A stretch of DNA of 33,458 nt from a virus. The position numbers were made by a program, and so were the translations under genes. Positions 23,877 to 33,310 of the stretch are shown here, one piece after another. A model generated the notes under the pieces. It did not search any database. It had not been told where the DNA came from and worked only from the letters and a program-made list of their open reading frames with translations. Every line of letters begins with the position of its first letter. The first letter of the stretch is position 1. The DNA lies in IMG/VR virus record IMGVR_UViG_3300020442_003769, positions 1 through 33,458 of that record; one strand, given 5' to 3'.

Positions 23877-25253
23877 CTACAGTTGAATTATAACTTTAAT
23901 ATCTTCAGTTTGTGCAGGATCTCTTTCAATCGCTGCTCTATTATCAATATACAAAAGGGTACCAGAAAGCGGGCTAACTGTTCCAGCGATATAAGCCAAA
24001 TTATCGCCATCAACAGAAGCTGAATCTAAAATACCTTCACCATTACCATCTGTCTCTGTAATAGTTTCGCCTTCGATAAAAGAAAGGAAGCCAGTAGAAT
24101 CGGTTTGATGATACCATACATAGCTTGAATCTGCATTATCAATATATGCTTTTGCAGCAGATGTAGATCCTTCAATTGTTTTATCTTCACTAAAATTTTG
24201 TGCAATAGAACCAAACTTAAGTTTTCTTAAAACATTTGCTGCAGGCCCTTCAAAATCTGAATCTGCAGAATCTGGACCAACTTTTGGATCTTTAATTATT
24301 CCTACTTGTCTAAAATCATTACTTGTTATGAATGAATTTGTTTCATCGCCAATTAACTGAGTGTTAAACATAATAGCGGTTGAACGAAGATCATCTCTTG
24401 CGTCTCCACCCATTCCTAACGGTGTTGATAAAACAGCACGTGCATGTGCACCCGATCCACCGCCTCCTGAGAAAACAACTGACGCATAATCGTATCCAGC
24501 GCCAAAAGATTTTCCAGCACCAGAATCATTCATCTCAACTTTCACGATTGTTCCGTTATACACAGTAGCAGTTGCACCAGGAGATTTTGTTCCGTTACCA
24601 GTAAATGTAATAGTTGGAGCAGATGTATATCCTGTTCCACCATTATCTATTTTTACTCCAATAACTTGTCCTTTTACAGCGGCATCTTGAATTGCTTTTT
24701 GTTCTTGTTCTAACGCAGGATCTGACGCATCCGCTGAGTCAATGAATTGTACAGGAATATAATTAGCCGATGTAAACTTTGTTGATCGTAAGGCTGTTTG
24801 TCCATACAAAAATTTCCATACGTAACCATCTGCAGTTGTAATAGGATTTACAGAAGATCCAGTTGGCTTCACGGTTGATGCAACAGCTGAACCTGTATTA
24901 TCTTTACCTTGTTGTAAACAAATATAAACAGAAAGTTCGTCAGTCATAACATAATAAGCGTTTGTTGGATAACCTTGAGTATGATCGTCATACGAAGCAT
25001 AGATTGTACCAGAAGACCAGTTATTACGAGGAATCACGTATGAAACATCTTCACCTTTTTTCATAGCTTGTAAATTTAGACGAAAATCTCTTTCTTCTTT
25101 TGCAGTATTTAATGGAGTAGGAGCAACGTCTGTAGCATTCCAATCATTGGATCTACCAATACCAATATAGTACGTAGCCGCAGAATCTACAACGTTTGTA
25201 AAAATATCATTTAAGACTTGTCTTTTAAATTTATCTGTAATAATTGCAACCAT
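23877..25253 (-). CDS. 8: Baseplate wedge subunit gp8
   Basis: The 458-residue protein is longer than T4 gp8 (334), but collinear landmarks match. They are YIGIGRSNDW near the start (T4: TFGRSEPW), VSYVIPRNNW (AVIPRRDW), TADGYVWKFLY (PGDGYVWEYLF), NDFRQVGIIKDP (KGFRQISIITNP), and the terminal LLYIDNRAAIERDPAQTEDI (MIYMENRPPIIM...TEEI). gp8 is a wedge component that binds gp7 and gp10 in T4. The extra length sits mainly in a Gly/Thr-rich insert around residues 200-270 (GGTGYTSAPTITFTGNG...GGGGSGAHA), a type of beta module common in marine phages. AGGGA precedes the ATG. Two fibre-like genes and the protease separate it from the gp7-like gene. Confidence 0.85.
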   Translation of the reverse strand: MVAIITDKFKRQVLNDIFTNVVDSAATYYIGIGRSNDWNATDVAPTPLNTAKEERDFRLNLQAMKKGEDVSYVIPRNNWSSGTIYASYDDHTQGYPTNAYYVMTDELSVYICLQQGKDNTGSAVASTVKPTGSSVNPITTADGYVWKFLYGQTALRSTKFTSANYIPVQFIDSADASDPALEQEQKAIQDAAVKGQVIGVKIDNGGTGYTSAPTITFTGNGTKSPGATATVYNGTIVKVEMNDSGAGKSFGAGYDYASVVFSGGGGSGAHARAVLSTPLGMGGDARDDLRSTAIMFNTQLIGDETNSFITSNDFRQVGIIKDPKVGPDSADSDFEGPAANVLRKLKFGSIAQNFSEDKTIEGSTSAAKAYIDNADSSYVWYHQTDSTGFLSFIEGETITETDGNGEGILDSASVDGDNLAYIAGTVSPLSGTLLYIDNRAAIERDPAQTEDIKVIIQL

Positions 25254-25263
25254 TTTAGATTCC

Positions 25264-26250
25264 CTAGCTCACTGTTCCGCCGTAATTACTGACCAATTGC
25301 CAATTTGTTCCATCCCATATCATTGTACATCCTTCATTATTATCTAAAGCAATACTAGTTCCTGGTCCAAAACTAGCAGGTGTAATTGTCGCTGCACCAG
25401 CGTTCTTATTTGTAAATAGTTTATATTCTCCAACTGTTGTACCATTGGCCACAGTTATTGTGATTGGTGTCGCAGAATTTCCAACAACATATGATTTACT
25501 TGTATCAGCTGCTCCTGTTGCTGTAATCACGTCAGAAGCATAAGCTGCCTTTTCAATTTCTACTGATCCTGTTCCCTTACCGGCTAAGTTTAAATTAAAA
25601 TTAGGATCTGAACCATGTGCAGATAAAACTGGATTAGCGCCAGTTGCGGCATTTTGTACATCAATATGATTAACAGCATTTGCTGCCGGAGTAATTCCAA
25701 AAACCTCAGAACCGTTTACATCTGAAATGTGTCCGCTAATAACCGGTGTAGTTAATGTAGGAGTTGTCAGAGTTTTATTAGTAAGAGTTTGCGTAACATC
25801 GGTTAGACTTAATGTGTCACTGTCAGATAATGCCGGTATATTAATATTATGATTCGCAGTCAATGAACCCGCAATAAAAATATAAGAGTGCGAAGCATCG
25901 TTATCTAATATTTTAACTCCACTTAAAGTTGGCATTGTTAAAGTTTTATTTGTAAGAGTCTGCGTAGCAGAATCAAGTATGACATTACCTGATGCATTTG
26001 GTAAATTAATAACATGATCGGCCGTAGGATCAATTGCTTTTAAAACTGTTTCGTTTAAATCAGCTGTAGTTCCTTCAAAAGATATACCACCTTCAGCTGC
26101 AGCAATTGCACCAACTAAAGTATTACTATCTCCACCGAGTTTTTGATAAAGCTCGACAAAATTTTCATTAATTTTCTGGCCCGCTTGACGTAATGTATCA
26201 CCACTTCCGTCATTGGCAAACGTGCCGGTCGATATGTTTTGACGAGTCAT
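25264..26250 (-). CDS. Beta-repeat tail fibre-like protein (328 aa)
   Basis: The N-terminus (STGTFANDGSGDTLRQAGQKINENF) is a common phage fibre opening. The middle holds repeated LTNKTLTxPTL segments, three of them (about 97, 159 and 168), each next to a strand such as HVINLPNASGNVIL, the familiar tail-fibre shaft repeat. The C-terminus (TITVANGTTVGEYKLFTNKN, then GCTMIWDGTNWQLVSNYGG) resembles fibre-tip beta modules. A late promoter at 26274-26281 lies 24 bases before the ATG, and GAGG gives a good ribosome site. It lies between the S8 protease and gp8. Probably a short fibre; the receptor is unknown. Confidence 0.75.
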   Translation of the reverse strand: MTRQNISTGTFANDGSGDTLRQAGQKINENFVELYQKLGGDSNTLVGAIAAAEGGISFEGTTADLNETVLKAIDPTADHVINLPNASGNVILDSATQTLTNKTLTMPTLSGVKILDNDASHSYIFIAGSLTANHNINIPALSDSDTLSLTDVTQTLTNKTLTTPTLTTPVISGHISDVNGSEVFGITPAANAVNHIDVQNAATGANPVLSAHGSDPNFNLNLAGKGTGSVEIEKAAYASDVITATGAADTSKSYVVGNSATPITITVANGTTVGEYKLFTNKNAGAATITPASFGPGTSIALDNNEGCTMIWDGTNWQLVSNYGGTVS

Positions 26251-26273
26251 TATTACCTCTAATTTATTTTATC

Positions 26274-26281
26274 TATTTATA
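26274..26281 (-). promoter_or_regulatory. T4-type late promoter TATAAATA
   Basis: A perfect element on the minus strand overlaps the last codons of the protease gene, 24 bases before the ATG at 26250. It would drive the short fibre, gp8 and the giant baseplate gene. Confidence 0.7.
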
Positions 26282-28328
26282 CTACTTTATCGAAGTGTCC
26301 TGCGGTTATCGCTATAGGACCTTCCATTTTAAAATCGGCTGGATATGGAGTATTTATAGGTATCGTGGCAGCATATAATACTCTACGATCCGCACCGTGC
26401 AATGCATTATAATCACTTGACCAATTACCATTAGCTGTTGTAACTTCAGTTCCCTCATACATGTCAGAAGAAGGTTGTACTTCTACACTTGTTTCAATCC
26501 AATTACGTAGATTTTCATAAGTCCAACTTCTATTATATTGCATTACGACTGCTATAAATCCAGCACCTACTGGACATGCAGCACTGGTTCCACTAAATCG
26601 TGTATCTCGACATGCAGATATAGCAGATAAATCTGCATACTCATCATCTAGTCTTTCTACATCAACGCCATAAGTTGAATCTGGACATGCTGCTAATGTT
26701 CCATCTCCTGGAGCAAAAAAGTCAATTGCGTTTCCACAATCGCTATAGTTTACTTTTCTATCTTGATCATAACTATTTGTCATGTTATCGTTTAAACAGC
26801 CAACGTTAATAGCTGGAAATTTAACAGTAGTATTTCCTTGAAACGTTTGACTTACGGTTTTTCCAATATGTTGTGGAAATCCTCTACGATTTGTAGATCC
26901 TGTTACATTATAACCAAATTCAGTAAACGTATCTTGATAGAATGTGTTTGTATTATTATTTGAAATACGGTTATCATAATTAGCATGATCAGGATTATAT
27001 TGTGGCTGATTACTATTTCCAGCTGCACATACCATAATAACACCTGCTTGAGTTAATTCATCTCCAGCTTGCGTCATACTATTGTCATACATTTCTGATT
27101 TCCAACGGCCAAGATCGCCTTGTACACCTAACCAGCTAATATAGTTTGGCTCATTAGACGTTCCACCATATGATGCAGCGCCATCACTTCTAAAGTAATA
27201 ATAAGATCCGCTTTTACTGGATGATCTAAATCCCCAGCTATTTGAACTAATTGTTGGATCTCTTGTTCCAAAAATAGGATTTATTGGTTTATTTTGATGG
27301 AATATTTTTTGTACATCAAAACCTATTTCAAAGCTACCAACGTTATAAACAGAACCGTATAAATTTAAATGCCACTTATTACAATTGTATGCCCATCCAT
27401 GTGTACGTCCATATATTAAACTAGCGCATTGAGTACCGTGATCTGCATCATATGCTAATGTTGATGGAGAACCATGTACATTATTTCGTGTATAGTTTGT
27501 TGATACTAATATATTTCCAAATGATGCAAGAGAAACACTACGTTGAGTTGAATCTCTCCACCAATTTTGAGCTGCAGATTCAGTTGGTACAACTGTTCCA
27601 TCCCATCTTGTTTCTAATCTATTATCGGGATCTGCGTTAAACCAATCTGGATCAATATAATAAGGACCATCAAGAACTACATCTAATACATCACAATATC
27701 CTGATCGATCTAAAACATTTCCAGGCTTATAATCAAGTGGATTTACTTGGTTGTTTACGCCTTTATTGATAAATTCAGTATGAGCAATCCATGTACCATT
27801 ATCTGCGCATATAACATCAACATGTTCACCAGCACCTTGTTGTTGTACTTTAGCAGATATTGCAGTATATTCATCAGTGGTTGACGTTTTCCACGGATTT
27901 TGTTTTGTCTGCATCCTATATAATGCAGTAGTTCTATTTTGAGTTGGCTCTGCATTTGAAAACTCTGTTCTAATAGATTGAAATTCATCGGTCCAAGCTT
28001 GATAGTTATTATATGGAGTTTGCCATCTATCTTTCTTTTCTCCCCATACATCAGCTTTAACTTCATCAGAAGGAGGCATATATGTATCAGGATAACGATT
28101 AAAACTTTCGTTAATTATCTTAACTCGATCATCAGCTTGTAATACAGTTACTTCATCTTCTGTTAAAGAGAATTCACCACGTACATCACTGTGTTCTCTT
28201 GCATCAGTAAGATCAACAGCCCTGTCTGGTATTGTTTCAGGAGTTGAATCTGATGACATAAGCTCTGCGCTTATTTCATCGTATTGTTCTTTTGTATATG
28301 TAGTTACTACGTAATACTTTTCGCTCAT
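26277..28328 (-). CDS. Subtilisin-family (S8) serine protease with I9-like prodomain
   Basis: The 683-residue protein shows a complete subtilase set: Asp176 in VDVICADNGTWIAHTEF, His297 in YDADHGTQCAS, oxyanion-hole Asn438 in VCAAGNSN, and Ser582 in SGTSAACPVGAGF. An N-terminal part (about 1-80, YYVVTTYTKEQYDEI then FSLTEDEVTVLQADDRVKII) resembles the I9 propeptide inhibitor that folds and then blocks subtilases. Residues 80-165 and the tail beyond 600 (to FKMEGPIAITAGHFDKVV) are extra to the core. No signal peptide is seen. It lies four bases after the cupredoxin-bearing fibre gene, with only a weak ribosome site. Embedded among baseplate genes, it may be virion-borne, processing a tail protein or cutting a host surface protein; the target is unknown. 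Confidence 0.88.
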   Translation of the reverse strand: MSEKYYVVTTYTKEQYDEISAELMSSDSTPETIPDRAVDLTDAREHSDVRGEFSLTEDEVTVLQADDRVKIINESFNRYPDTYMPPSDEVKADVWGEKKDRWQTPYNNYQAWTDEFQSIRTEFSNAEPTQNRTTALYRMQTKQNPWKTSTTDEYTAISAKVQQQGAGEHVDVICADNGTWIAHTEFINKGVNNQVNPLDYKPGNVLDRSGYCDVLDVVLDGPYYIDPDWFNADPDNRLETRWDGTVVPTESAAQNWWRDSTQRSVSLASFGNILVSTNYTRNNVHGSPSTLAYDADHGTQCASLIYGRTHGWAYNCNKWHLNLYGSVYNVGSFEIGFDVQKIFHQNKPINPIFGTRDPTISSNSWGFRSSSKSGSYYYFRSDGAASYGGTSNEPNYISWLGVQGDLGRWKSEMYDNSMTQAGDELTQAGVIMVCAAGNSNQPQYNPDHANYDNRISNNNTNTFYQDTFTEFGYNVTGSTNRRGFPQHIGKTVSQTFQGNTTVKFPAINVGCLNDNMTNSYDQDRKVNYSDCGNAIDFFAPGDGTLAACPDSTYGVDVERLDDEYADLSAISACRDTRFSGTSAACPVGAGFIAVVMQYNRSWTYENLRNWIETSVEVQPSSDMYEGTEVTTANGNWSSDYNALHGADRRVLYAATIPINTPYPADFKMEGPIAITAGHFDKVV

Positions 28329-28332
28329 TTTA

Positions 28333-29916
28333 TCACACTATGTTTATTGTGTTACCCATACCTGAATGTACAGTACATTGATAATACAATGTAGATGGTG
28401 CACCCATCGGTACTTTAAATACAACTGTTCCTACAGCTTGTGTATTTCCTGTTATACCATCAGCATATGCAGATCCACCATTACTTACACGTATTTGAAA
28501 TGGATGGCCAGAAGCATTTACTACAAAGTAATATGTTTCTCCTCTTCGTAAATAAAGAACAGGATCACTAGTAGTAGAAGTAAACCAATGATTCTCGTGA
28601 TCAGAGAATGTATAATTACTTGATCCACTATTTCCAACATTAAATATATGAGAACCTTTTGACATAGGATGCCATGCACTATGCTCATAAATTTCCATTT
28701 GATTAGTTGTTGTATTGTAAATAATTTCACCGTTAGATGCTGATAATGCATTACGCTCACCAGTTGACATACTACCAACTCTAAATCCACCACCTGCACC
28801 GCTGTTTTGACTTACAGTAACAGAAGCGCTTGTAACCATATTAATATTAGTGGATGAAGTTAATGTTGGAGTACCGGCAGCTTGAGATGTAATATTATCA
28901 ACTACTAGTCCGGTAGAATTAAAATATCCTACGTCTGTACCACCAACTCGAATATCGATTTGATCATCAGTACTTGCGTGTAAACTCGTATCTCCGTCGG
29001 CATCTAATACTAACTCAGTACCATTCATATCAATAGAAGATCCTTGAGAAACGTATGTATTAGCATCAACCGAATAAGTTCCAGATCCATTTGTTTTCAT
29101 GAATCCTGCACTTGGAAAGTCTCCATCTACAACTACATCAGCATGAGAAGTTTCACTCGTTAGATAAGATTGTAAGTCACTTATCTGAGATTCAGTAATT
29201 GATAAAGCAGCTTGATGAGCTGTTACATCACCCTCAGTTACAGTATAACTTGTCAAATAACTTGATAAATCTGGTGGGGTATATGTGTATACACCTGTAC
29301 CATTATTATATGATAAGTTAGCTGTTCCTGCAGATGCAACGGACACACTAAAGTCTGCATAAGTCAGACCTCCGCCTCCACCGCCACCACTTACATCAGT
29401 AGCAGCTATAAACATTCCTTGTGCTGAATCCCATTTTAATATTTTATTATTTGAGATACCAGACATATTAACATTAGATAATTCGCCGATACTATCAACG
29501 CCTTCTCTTGCTTGTACATATGCACTATCAATGAGCGCAATAGTTTTGGCCGAGTCAATACCAGTTCCAAGATCTGCATTATTAGCGAGTCTTACCCATG
29601 CTCCGCCATGTGCAAAATATCCTGCTCCTGTATTATGAACGTGAGCAAACATACCGTGATATGTCGTAGCATTTGGAAGAGCGCCTTCAGAATCCCACAT
29701 ATTGGCATAGTAGATTTTTTTAGACCCGAAATCTACGTCTGAATCGCCTGCAAGTGTATTAATATGTGTCGGAATAACTTGTGCGTTATCTAATGCTTGT
29801 GCAATAGAAGTGACAGCCGCTGAATCAAGGTCAGCGTTCTGTAATGTGGTAAAGTTGGCATCGAGTTCGACGTGGGTCAATGCCGTACCTTTAGTATTTC
29901 GTAATGTGATTGCCAT
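28333..29916 (-). CDS. Fibre-like virion protein with C-terminal cupredoxin-like domain
   Basis: The protein has 527 residues. Residues 1-30 (LRNTKGTALTHVELDANFTT) are a fibre-type start. FAHVHNTGAGYFAHGGAWVRL (about 90-110) is a module seen in tail proteins of marine phages. A glycine run lies at 177-183, one copy of the YNNGTGVYTYT motif at about 203-213, and fibre repeats follow. Residues 424-527 form a cupredoxin-like domain: LYLRRGETYYFVV, then GHPFQIRV with His471, and PSTLYYQCTVHSGMGNTINI with Cys514, His517 and Met520. These four match type 1 copper ligands (His, Cys, His, Met). AGAGG precedes the ATG. It is likely a baseplate-attached fibre; copper binding is inferred. Confidence 0.8.
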   Translation of the reverse strand: MAITLRNTKGTALTHVELDANFTTLQNADLDSAAVTSIAQALDNAQVIPTHINTLAGDSDVDFGSKKIYYANMWDSEGALPNATTYHGMFAHVHNTGAGYFAHGGAWVRLANNADLGTGIDSAKTIALIDSAYVQAREGVDSIGELSNVNMSGISNNKILKWDSAQGMFIAATDVSGGGGGGGLTYADFSVSVASAGTANLSYNNGTGVYTYTPPDLSSYLTSYTVTEGDVTAHQAALSITESQISDLQSYLTSETSHADVVVDGDFPSAGFMKTNGSGTYSVDANTYVSQGSSIDMNGTELVLDADGDTSLHASTDDQIDIRVGGTDVGYFNSTGLVVDNITSQAAGTPTLTSSTNINMVTSASVTVSQNSGAGGGFRVGSMSTGERNALSASNGEIIYNTTTNQMEIYEHSAWHPMSKGSHIFNVGNSGSSNYTFSDHENHWFTSTTSDPVLYLRRGETYYFVVNASGHPFQIRVSNGGSAYADGITGNTQAVGTVVFKVPMGAPSTLYYQCTVHSGMGNTINIV

Positions 29917-29925
29917 GTTTTACCT

Positions 29926-30936
29926 CTAAGTAAGTTCTACGTAATCTGAGTCAACATACCCAATAGTCATATATCTTGGGTTACCAGCATCAGAATCATA
30001 GAACCATCTGTTTCTATCCATTCTTTCAACGTCGTTGCTCATTCTCACGCCGTATTGATATACAGCGTCTTTTGCCGAATCATCCATTGTCGGCGAGTTA
30101 ATATCTTTTGCTTGATCGATTCTACCGTATGATGCAGCAAATATATCTGCCGGCATATCTTTGTATCGACCAACTGTTGCTTTCAAACTGATACGTTCAA
30201 TAACAGTATCAGAATCTGCATCGTCAGGTAGAAAGCCAATTGGCTCTACCAATCCGTTTGGTATTTGATAAGTAGCCGTACCCTCAACAAATAATGGTGG
30301 TGGAGGCTGAGCAATATTATCTGGCATAACCAAAAGTTCAGAGTTTGTAGATGGAATTTCTAGAACAACTTGACCGCCTAGAAAAAATCCAGCTGGATGT
30401 ACAAACTTTTTATATAAGTCTTTCCATGTATTTAATGGAATAGATGACTTAATAAGAACGGAGAATATTTGATATAATCCACCGTCTTGTATAAAATGTA
30501 ATGACTCAGTACCAATTGTTGACTGAGACTGATTTAATTTAAATATTCTATTTTTTGGATAATCTACTTCAATATCAATTCCAAAGAATGCACGAAAGAA
30601 ACCTTCGGCAGAATACTTTGTACCTTTTACTCTATAAAAATTAGCAAAGTTACGAAGTACTTCACGTGGTTCAGTAAAATATGTAGAGTTAGCACCATCT
30701 GCAATTGTACCAAAAATATATTCTAAATTATCTAATGATGTGCTTTCAATGTCATAAACACTAAATAAATCTTGTATTGCACTAATCGCTTCATCGGAAT
30801 CAACATATTCATAATATGATTCCATAAATGTAATAAGATTAGGATATTCGTCTCTAAAGTATTGTGGTAAAACTTCCGCAATACTATAGTTCCTTAAATT
30901 TGGATTTATTCGATTAAAATCAGCACGATGTGCCAT
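29926..30936 (-). CDS. Baseplate wedge protein, gp7-N/tail-protein-I-like
   Basis: The 336-residue protein starts with segments typical of the tail protein I group: VLPQYFRDEYPNLITFMESY, then a DNLEYIFGTIADG helix, REVLRNFANFYRVKGTKYSAEG, and FFRAFFGIDIEVDYPKNRIF. These helices are the wedge-forming part in P2 gpI and, by structural analogy, the N-terminal part of T4 gp7. It directly follows gp6, as gpI follows gpJ and gp7 follows gp6. Its length is far below T4 gp7 (about 1030), so other gp7 regions are absent or replaced. The C-terminus (MDRNRWFYDSDAGNPRYMTIGYVDSDY) is characteristic but unassigned. GGAGG overlaps the last codons of gp6, seven bases before the ATG. Confidence 0.68.
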   Translation of the reverse strand: MAHRADFNRINPNLRNYSIAEVLPQYFRDEYPNLITFMESYYEYVDSDEAISAIQDLFSVYDIESTSLDNLEYIFGTIADGANSTYFTEPREVLRNFANFYRVKGTKYSAEGFFRAFFGIDIEVDYPKNRIFKLNQSQSTIGTESLHFIQDGGLYQIFSVLIKSSIPLNTWKDLYKKFVHPAGFFLGGQVVLEIPSTNSELLVMPDNIAQPPPPLFVEGTATYQIPNGLVEPIGFLPDDADSDTVIERISLKATVGRYKDMPADIFAASYGRIDQAKDINSPTMDDSAKDAVYQYGVRMSNDVERMDRNRWFYDSDAGNPRYMTIGYVDSDYVELT

Positions 30937-32844
30937 TTAGTAGCCTCCGCCAGCACCACCGCCTGTACCATAACTAACTGATACGCCTACACCTGTATTA
31001 CCTGATCCGCCTAAAACAACATCAGTATCTTGTCTATCAATCTGACCGGTTGCAAATGATGGGCCTTCGTCAATATCTAAAATATAACTACGCAACGGTC
31101 TGATTGTTGCTTGGTTTGCAGGAGTACAAGAAATTTTTAAAAAGTTCGCACCTGCCGTAATAGAAGCTGGAAGAAACCCTGTAAGAGTCACTGTACCAGT
31201 TAACGCATCATAAGATCCTATATTATCAACTTCAACTATACCAATATTATCTACAATTTGTAATTTAGTTAAATTTAAAGCGTTTTTAATAGAACATACT
31301 TTATTATTGAATATAAACGTAGAAGATGATATGATGTGATCTGTCGGAGAAGGACCAGCAATTTCTACCGGAAAATATAAATTATATGTTGCACTTTGTG
31401 TAAGATCTGGTGTAAAACGCTGTTGCATTTTCACAGTAGCTTTAGAGTTTAGAATCGCTTCACTAATATCATCTATTTGTGTTAAGAGTTCAGAACGTCT
31501 AAACACCCCGCCAAACTGTTTAAGTTCAGTATTAATATAATTCTTTAGTGTATCAAATACGTTTGCTTCTGTTGCTTTAATTGTTTGACCAGTTAAACTT
31601 GGATCAAAGTTAAATGTTAGAATAATTTCTAAAAATGTAGTGATTGGATCTTGAAATGCAGTATCGATCGATAAAATAGAAAGATTCGAAGCCACATCTG
31701 TTACAATAGCATCTTTAACTGCTTGTTTTTGTAATTCAGTTGTACCGTCTTCAAATACAAGAGACAGATAAACTTTACCAAAATCAGCAGGCACGTTATC
31801 TTCTCCGCCCCATGCAATAGAATCTACTACTGTTGGATAGTTTCTTTGTATCACAGCTTTATAGTCGGCAGCTGTCACAAGTCTTTGTTGTGCGGCAAAA
31901 GCAATTGGAGCATTTAATCGAATTGATTCAATTGTTTGTCTTGGACCGCCTACACCAGCTTGAGCTACTGTAGAAATTTGTAAATTAAATTGTGTATTAT
32001 TAACAGTTACAGTACTGGTTGGGGAGAATACTGCCGCACCATTTGCTTCTGCTCCAAGACAACTTAGATATTGTACTTGAATCATTTGCCCAGCTTCAGG
32101 AGCTTTACCAAAAGAAATACCATCACCAAAGTTTAATTCATAAAAACCATTTGGGGCTTCAGATATTTGAAAATAACGTGAATTAGAATTAACAGTAACG
32201 GCATTTGTAATTGGTGCATAGTTCACATAGTTAGTACTACTTGGTGTATCATATACTCTCACGTCTGCAGTTGTTGTATCAATACTATTATCTTGTATTA
32301 CATAAAGTTGTCTTTCACCTTTTTCACCAACAATAAATCTTTTTCTTGTCATGGTACCTTCGTAAATTAAAACATCACGAGTACCATCACTATTTAAAAA
32401 ATTATATACACCGACTCCGTTATCTGTCGCAGTAAGATCGGATAGTGTTCTAAATGTATAAGTGTTTTCTCCAACAGGAGCAGTAAATGTTGTACCAGCT
32501 TCTAATACAACTGCCGAAGGTCTATTAAGTAAGCCTGATAAATTTACGCTCAGATTTACAGTAGCACGAGATGCAATACGAGATCTTGGTACATATCCTA
32601 ATGTAGCGGCATGAGATACAACCGAACTACGTAATTGTGCAGTTGTAAGAAACGCTTCATTCAAGGCAAAGTTAGCGGTCAAAGCATTGTAATGTGTATT
32701 ATAAGCAAGTACGTCTAAAACATTTGAAAGACCAGAAGCCTCAAAGTCAAAATCTGCAAATTCACTTTTTTCTTGAAAAAATGCTTTTAAACTATTTTTG
32801 ATATTATCAAAATCTAATTTAGTATTCTGAACTGTTGTAGCCAT
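30937..32844 (-). CDS. 6: Baseplate wedge subunit gp6
   Basis: At 635 residues this is close to T4 gp6 (660). The N-terminus LDFDNIKNSLKAFFQ, the segment DFEASGLSNVLDVLAYNTHY, then NEAFLTTAQLRSSVVSHA and LGYVPRSRIASRA are the gp6/Baseplate_J hallmark. The middle holds NGFYELNFGDGISFGKAPEAG and a Baseplate_J-type core (VTAADYKAVIQRNYPTVVDS). The C-terminus carries a Gly-rich tail ending GTGGGAGGGY, which also encodes the next gene's ribosome site. gp6 joins neighbouring wedges into the inner baseplate ring and attaches to gp25 and gp53 in T4. It lies one base after gp25, with GAGG about ten bases before the ATG. Confidence 0.9.
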   Translation of the reverse strand: MATTVQNTKLDFDNIKNSLKAFFQEKSEFADFDFEASGLSNVLDVLAYNTHYNALTANFALNEAFLTTAQLRSSVVSHAATLGYVPRSRIASRATVNLSVNLSGLLNRPSAVVLEAGTTFTAPVGENTYTFRTLSDLTATDNGVGVYNFLNSDGTRDVLIYEGTMTRKRFIVGEKGERQLYVIQDNSIDTTTADVRVYDTPSSTNYVNYAPITNAVTVNSNSRYFQISEAPNGFYELNFGDGISFGKAPEAGQMIQVQYLSCLGAEANGAAVFSPTSTVTVNNTQFNLQISTVAQAGVGGPRQTIESIRLNAPIAFAAQQRLVTAADYKAVIQRNYPTVVDSIAWGGEDNVPADFGKVYLSLVFEDGTTELQKQAVKDAIVTDVASNLSILSIDTAFQDPITTFLEIILTFNFDPSLTGQTIKATEANVFDTLKNYINTELKQFGGVFRRSELLTQIDDISEAILNSKATVKMQQRFTPDLTQSATYNLYFPVEIAGPSPTDHIISSSTFIFNNKVCSIKNALNLTKLQIVDNIGIVEVDNIGSYDALTGTVTLTGFLPASITAGANFLKISCTPANQATIRPLRSYILDIDEGPSFATGQIDRQDTDVVLGGSGNTGVGVSVSYGTGGGAGGGY

Positions 32845-32845
32845 A

Positions 32846-33289
32846 TTATCTTAACCTCGATAAGTTCGTTTCTATCACCACGTCTTCACCTGTATTTTTT
32901 ATAGCAAATGTAGTAGTGATATGTATTCTGTTTGCATCTTCATTTAAGTTCACAATCACGGATCTAATTATTGCACGTGGTTCATATGATTGTACAGCTA
33001 ACTTAATTGCTAATTCTAATTCAGGCTCAGTATCTTCACTAATATTTTCAAATAATAATGTACCCAGTCCTCCACCGAAACCTCCGTTAAATGGTTTCTC
33101 ATGAAATCCTGTCATTAAAAGATTTTTTATGGCTTGCTTAACAGCAGCCGCATCTGTCTTTTTATATACGTCACCCGTTGGATTTGCACTAAATGTAAGA
33201 TCAATATCAGAATAGGCTCTTTGACGAGAAGCGTTTAAGCTTCCAGTAGCTAAGTTACCATCTTCGATTGAAAAATTTCTAAGTGCCAT
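32846..33289 (-). CDS. 25: Baseplate wedge subunit gp25 (GPW/gp25 family)
   Basis: The 147-residue protein (T4 gp25: 132) has the GPW/gp25 lysozyme-like fold signature. It shows DIDLTFSANPTGDVYKKTDA, AAVKQAIKNLLMTGFHEKPF, a glycine turn, LLFENISEDTEPELELAIKL, then YEPRAIIRSVIVNL and a closing beta strand pair. gp25 connects the wedge core to the sheath in T4-like baseplates. Order gp25-gp6 with one base between them is as in many contractile tails. A late promoter lies 22 bases upstream; the ribosome site (GGA) is weak. Confidence 0.92.
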   Translation of the reverse strand: MALRNFSIEDGNLATGSLNASRQRAYSDIDLTFSANPTGDVYKKTDAAAVKQAIKNLLMTGFHEKPFNGGFGGGLGTLLFENISEDTEPELELAIKLAVQSYEPRAIIRSVIVNLNEDANRIHITTTFAIKNTGEDVVIETNLSRLR

Positions 33290-33310
33290 ATTCGATCCAA
33301 TAGTTTAATC

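Noticed and set aside
26351-26358. A fifth perfect TATAAATA on the minus strand inside the protease gene
   Set aside because: It lies inside coding sequence about 100 bases before the next start, and a better-placed element exists at 26274-26281. Chance is likely in AT-rich DNA.
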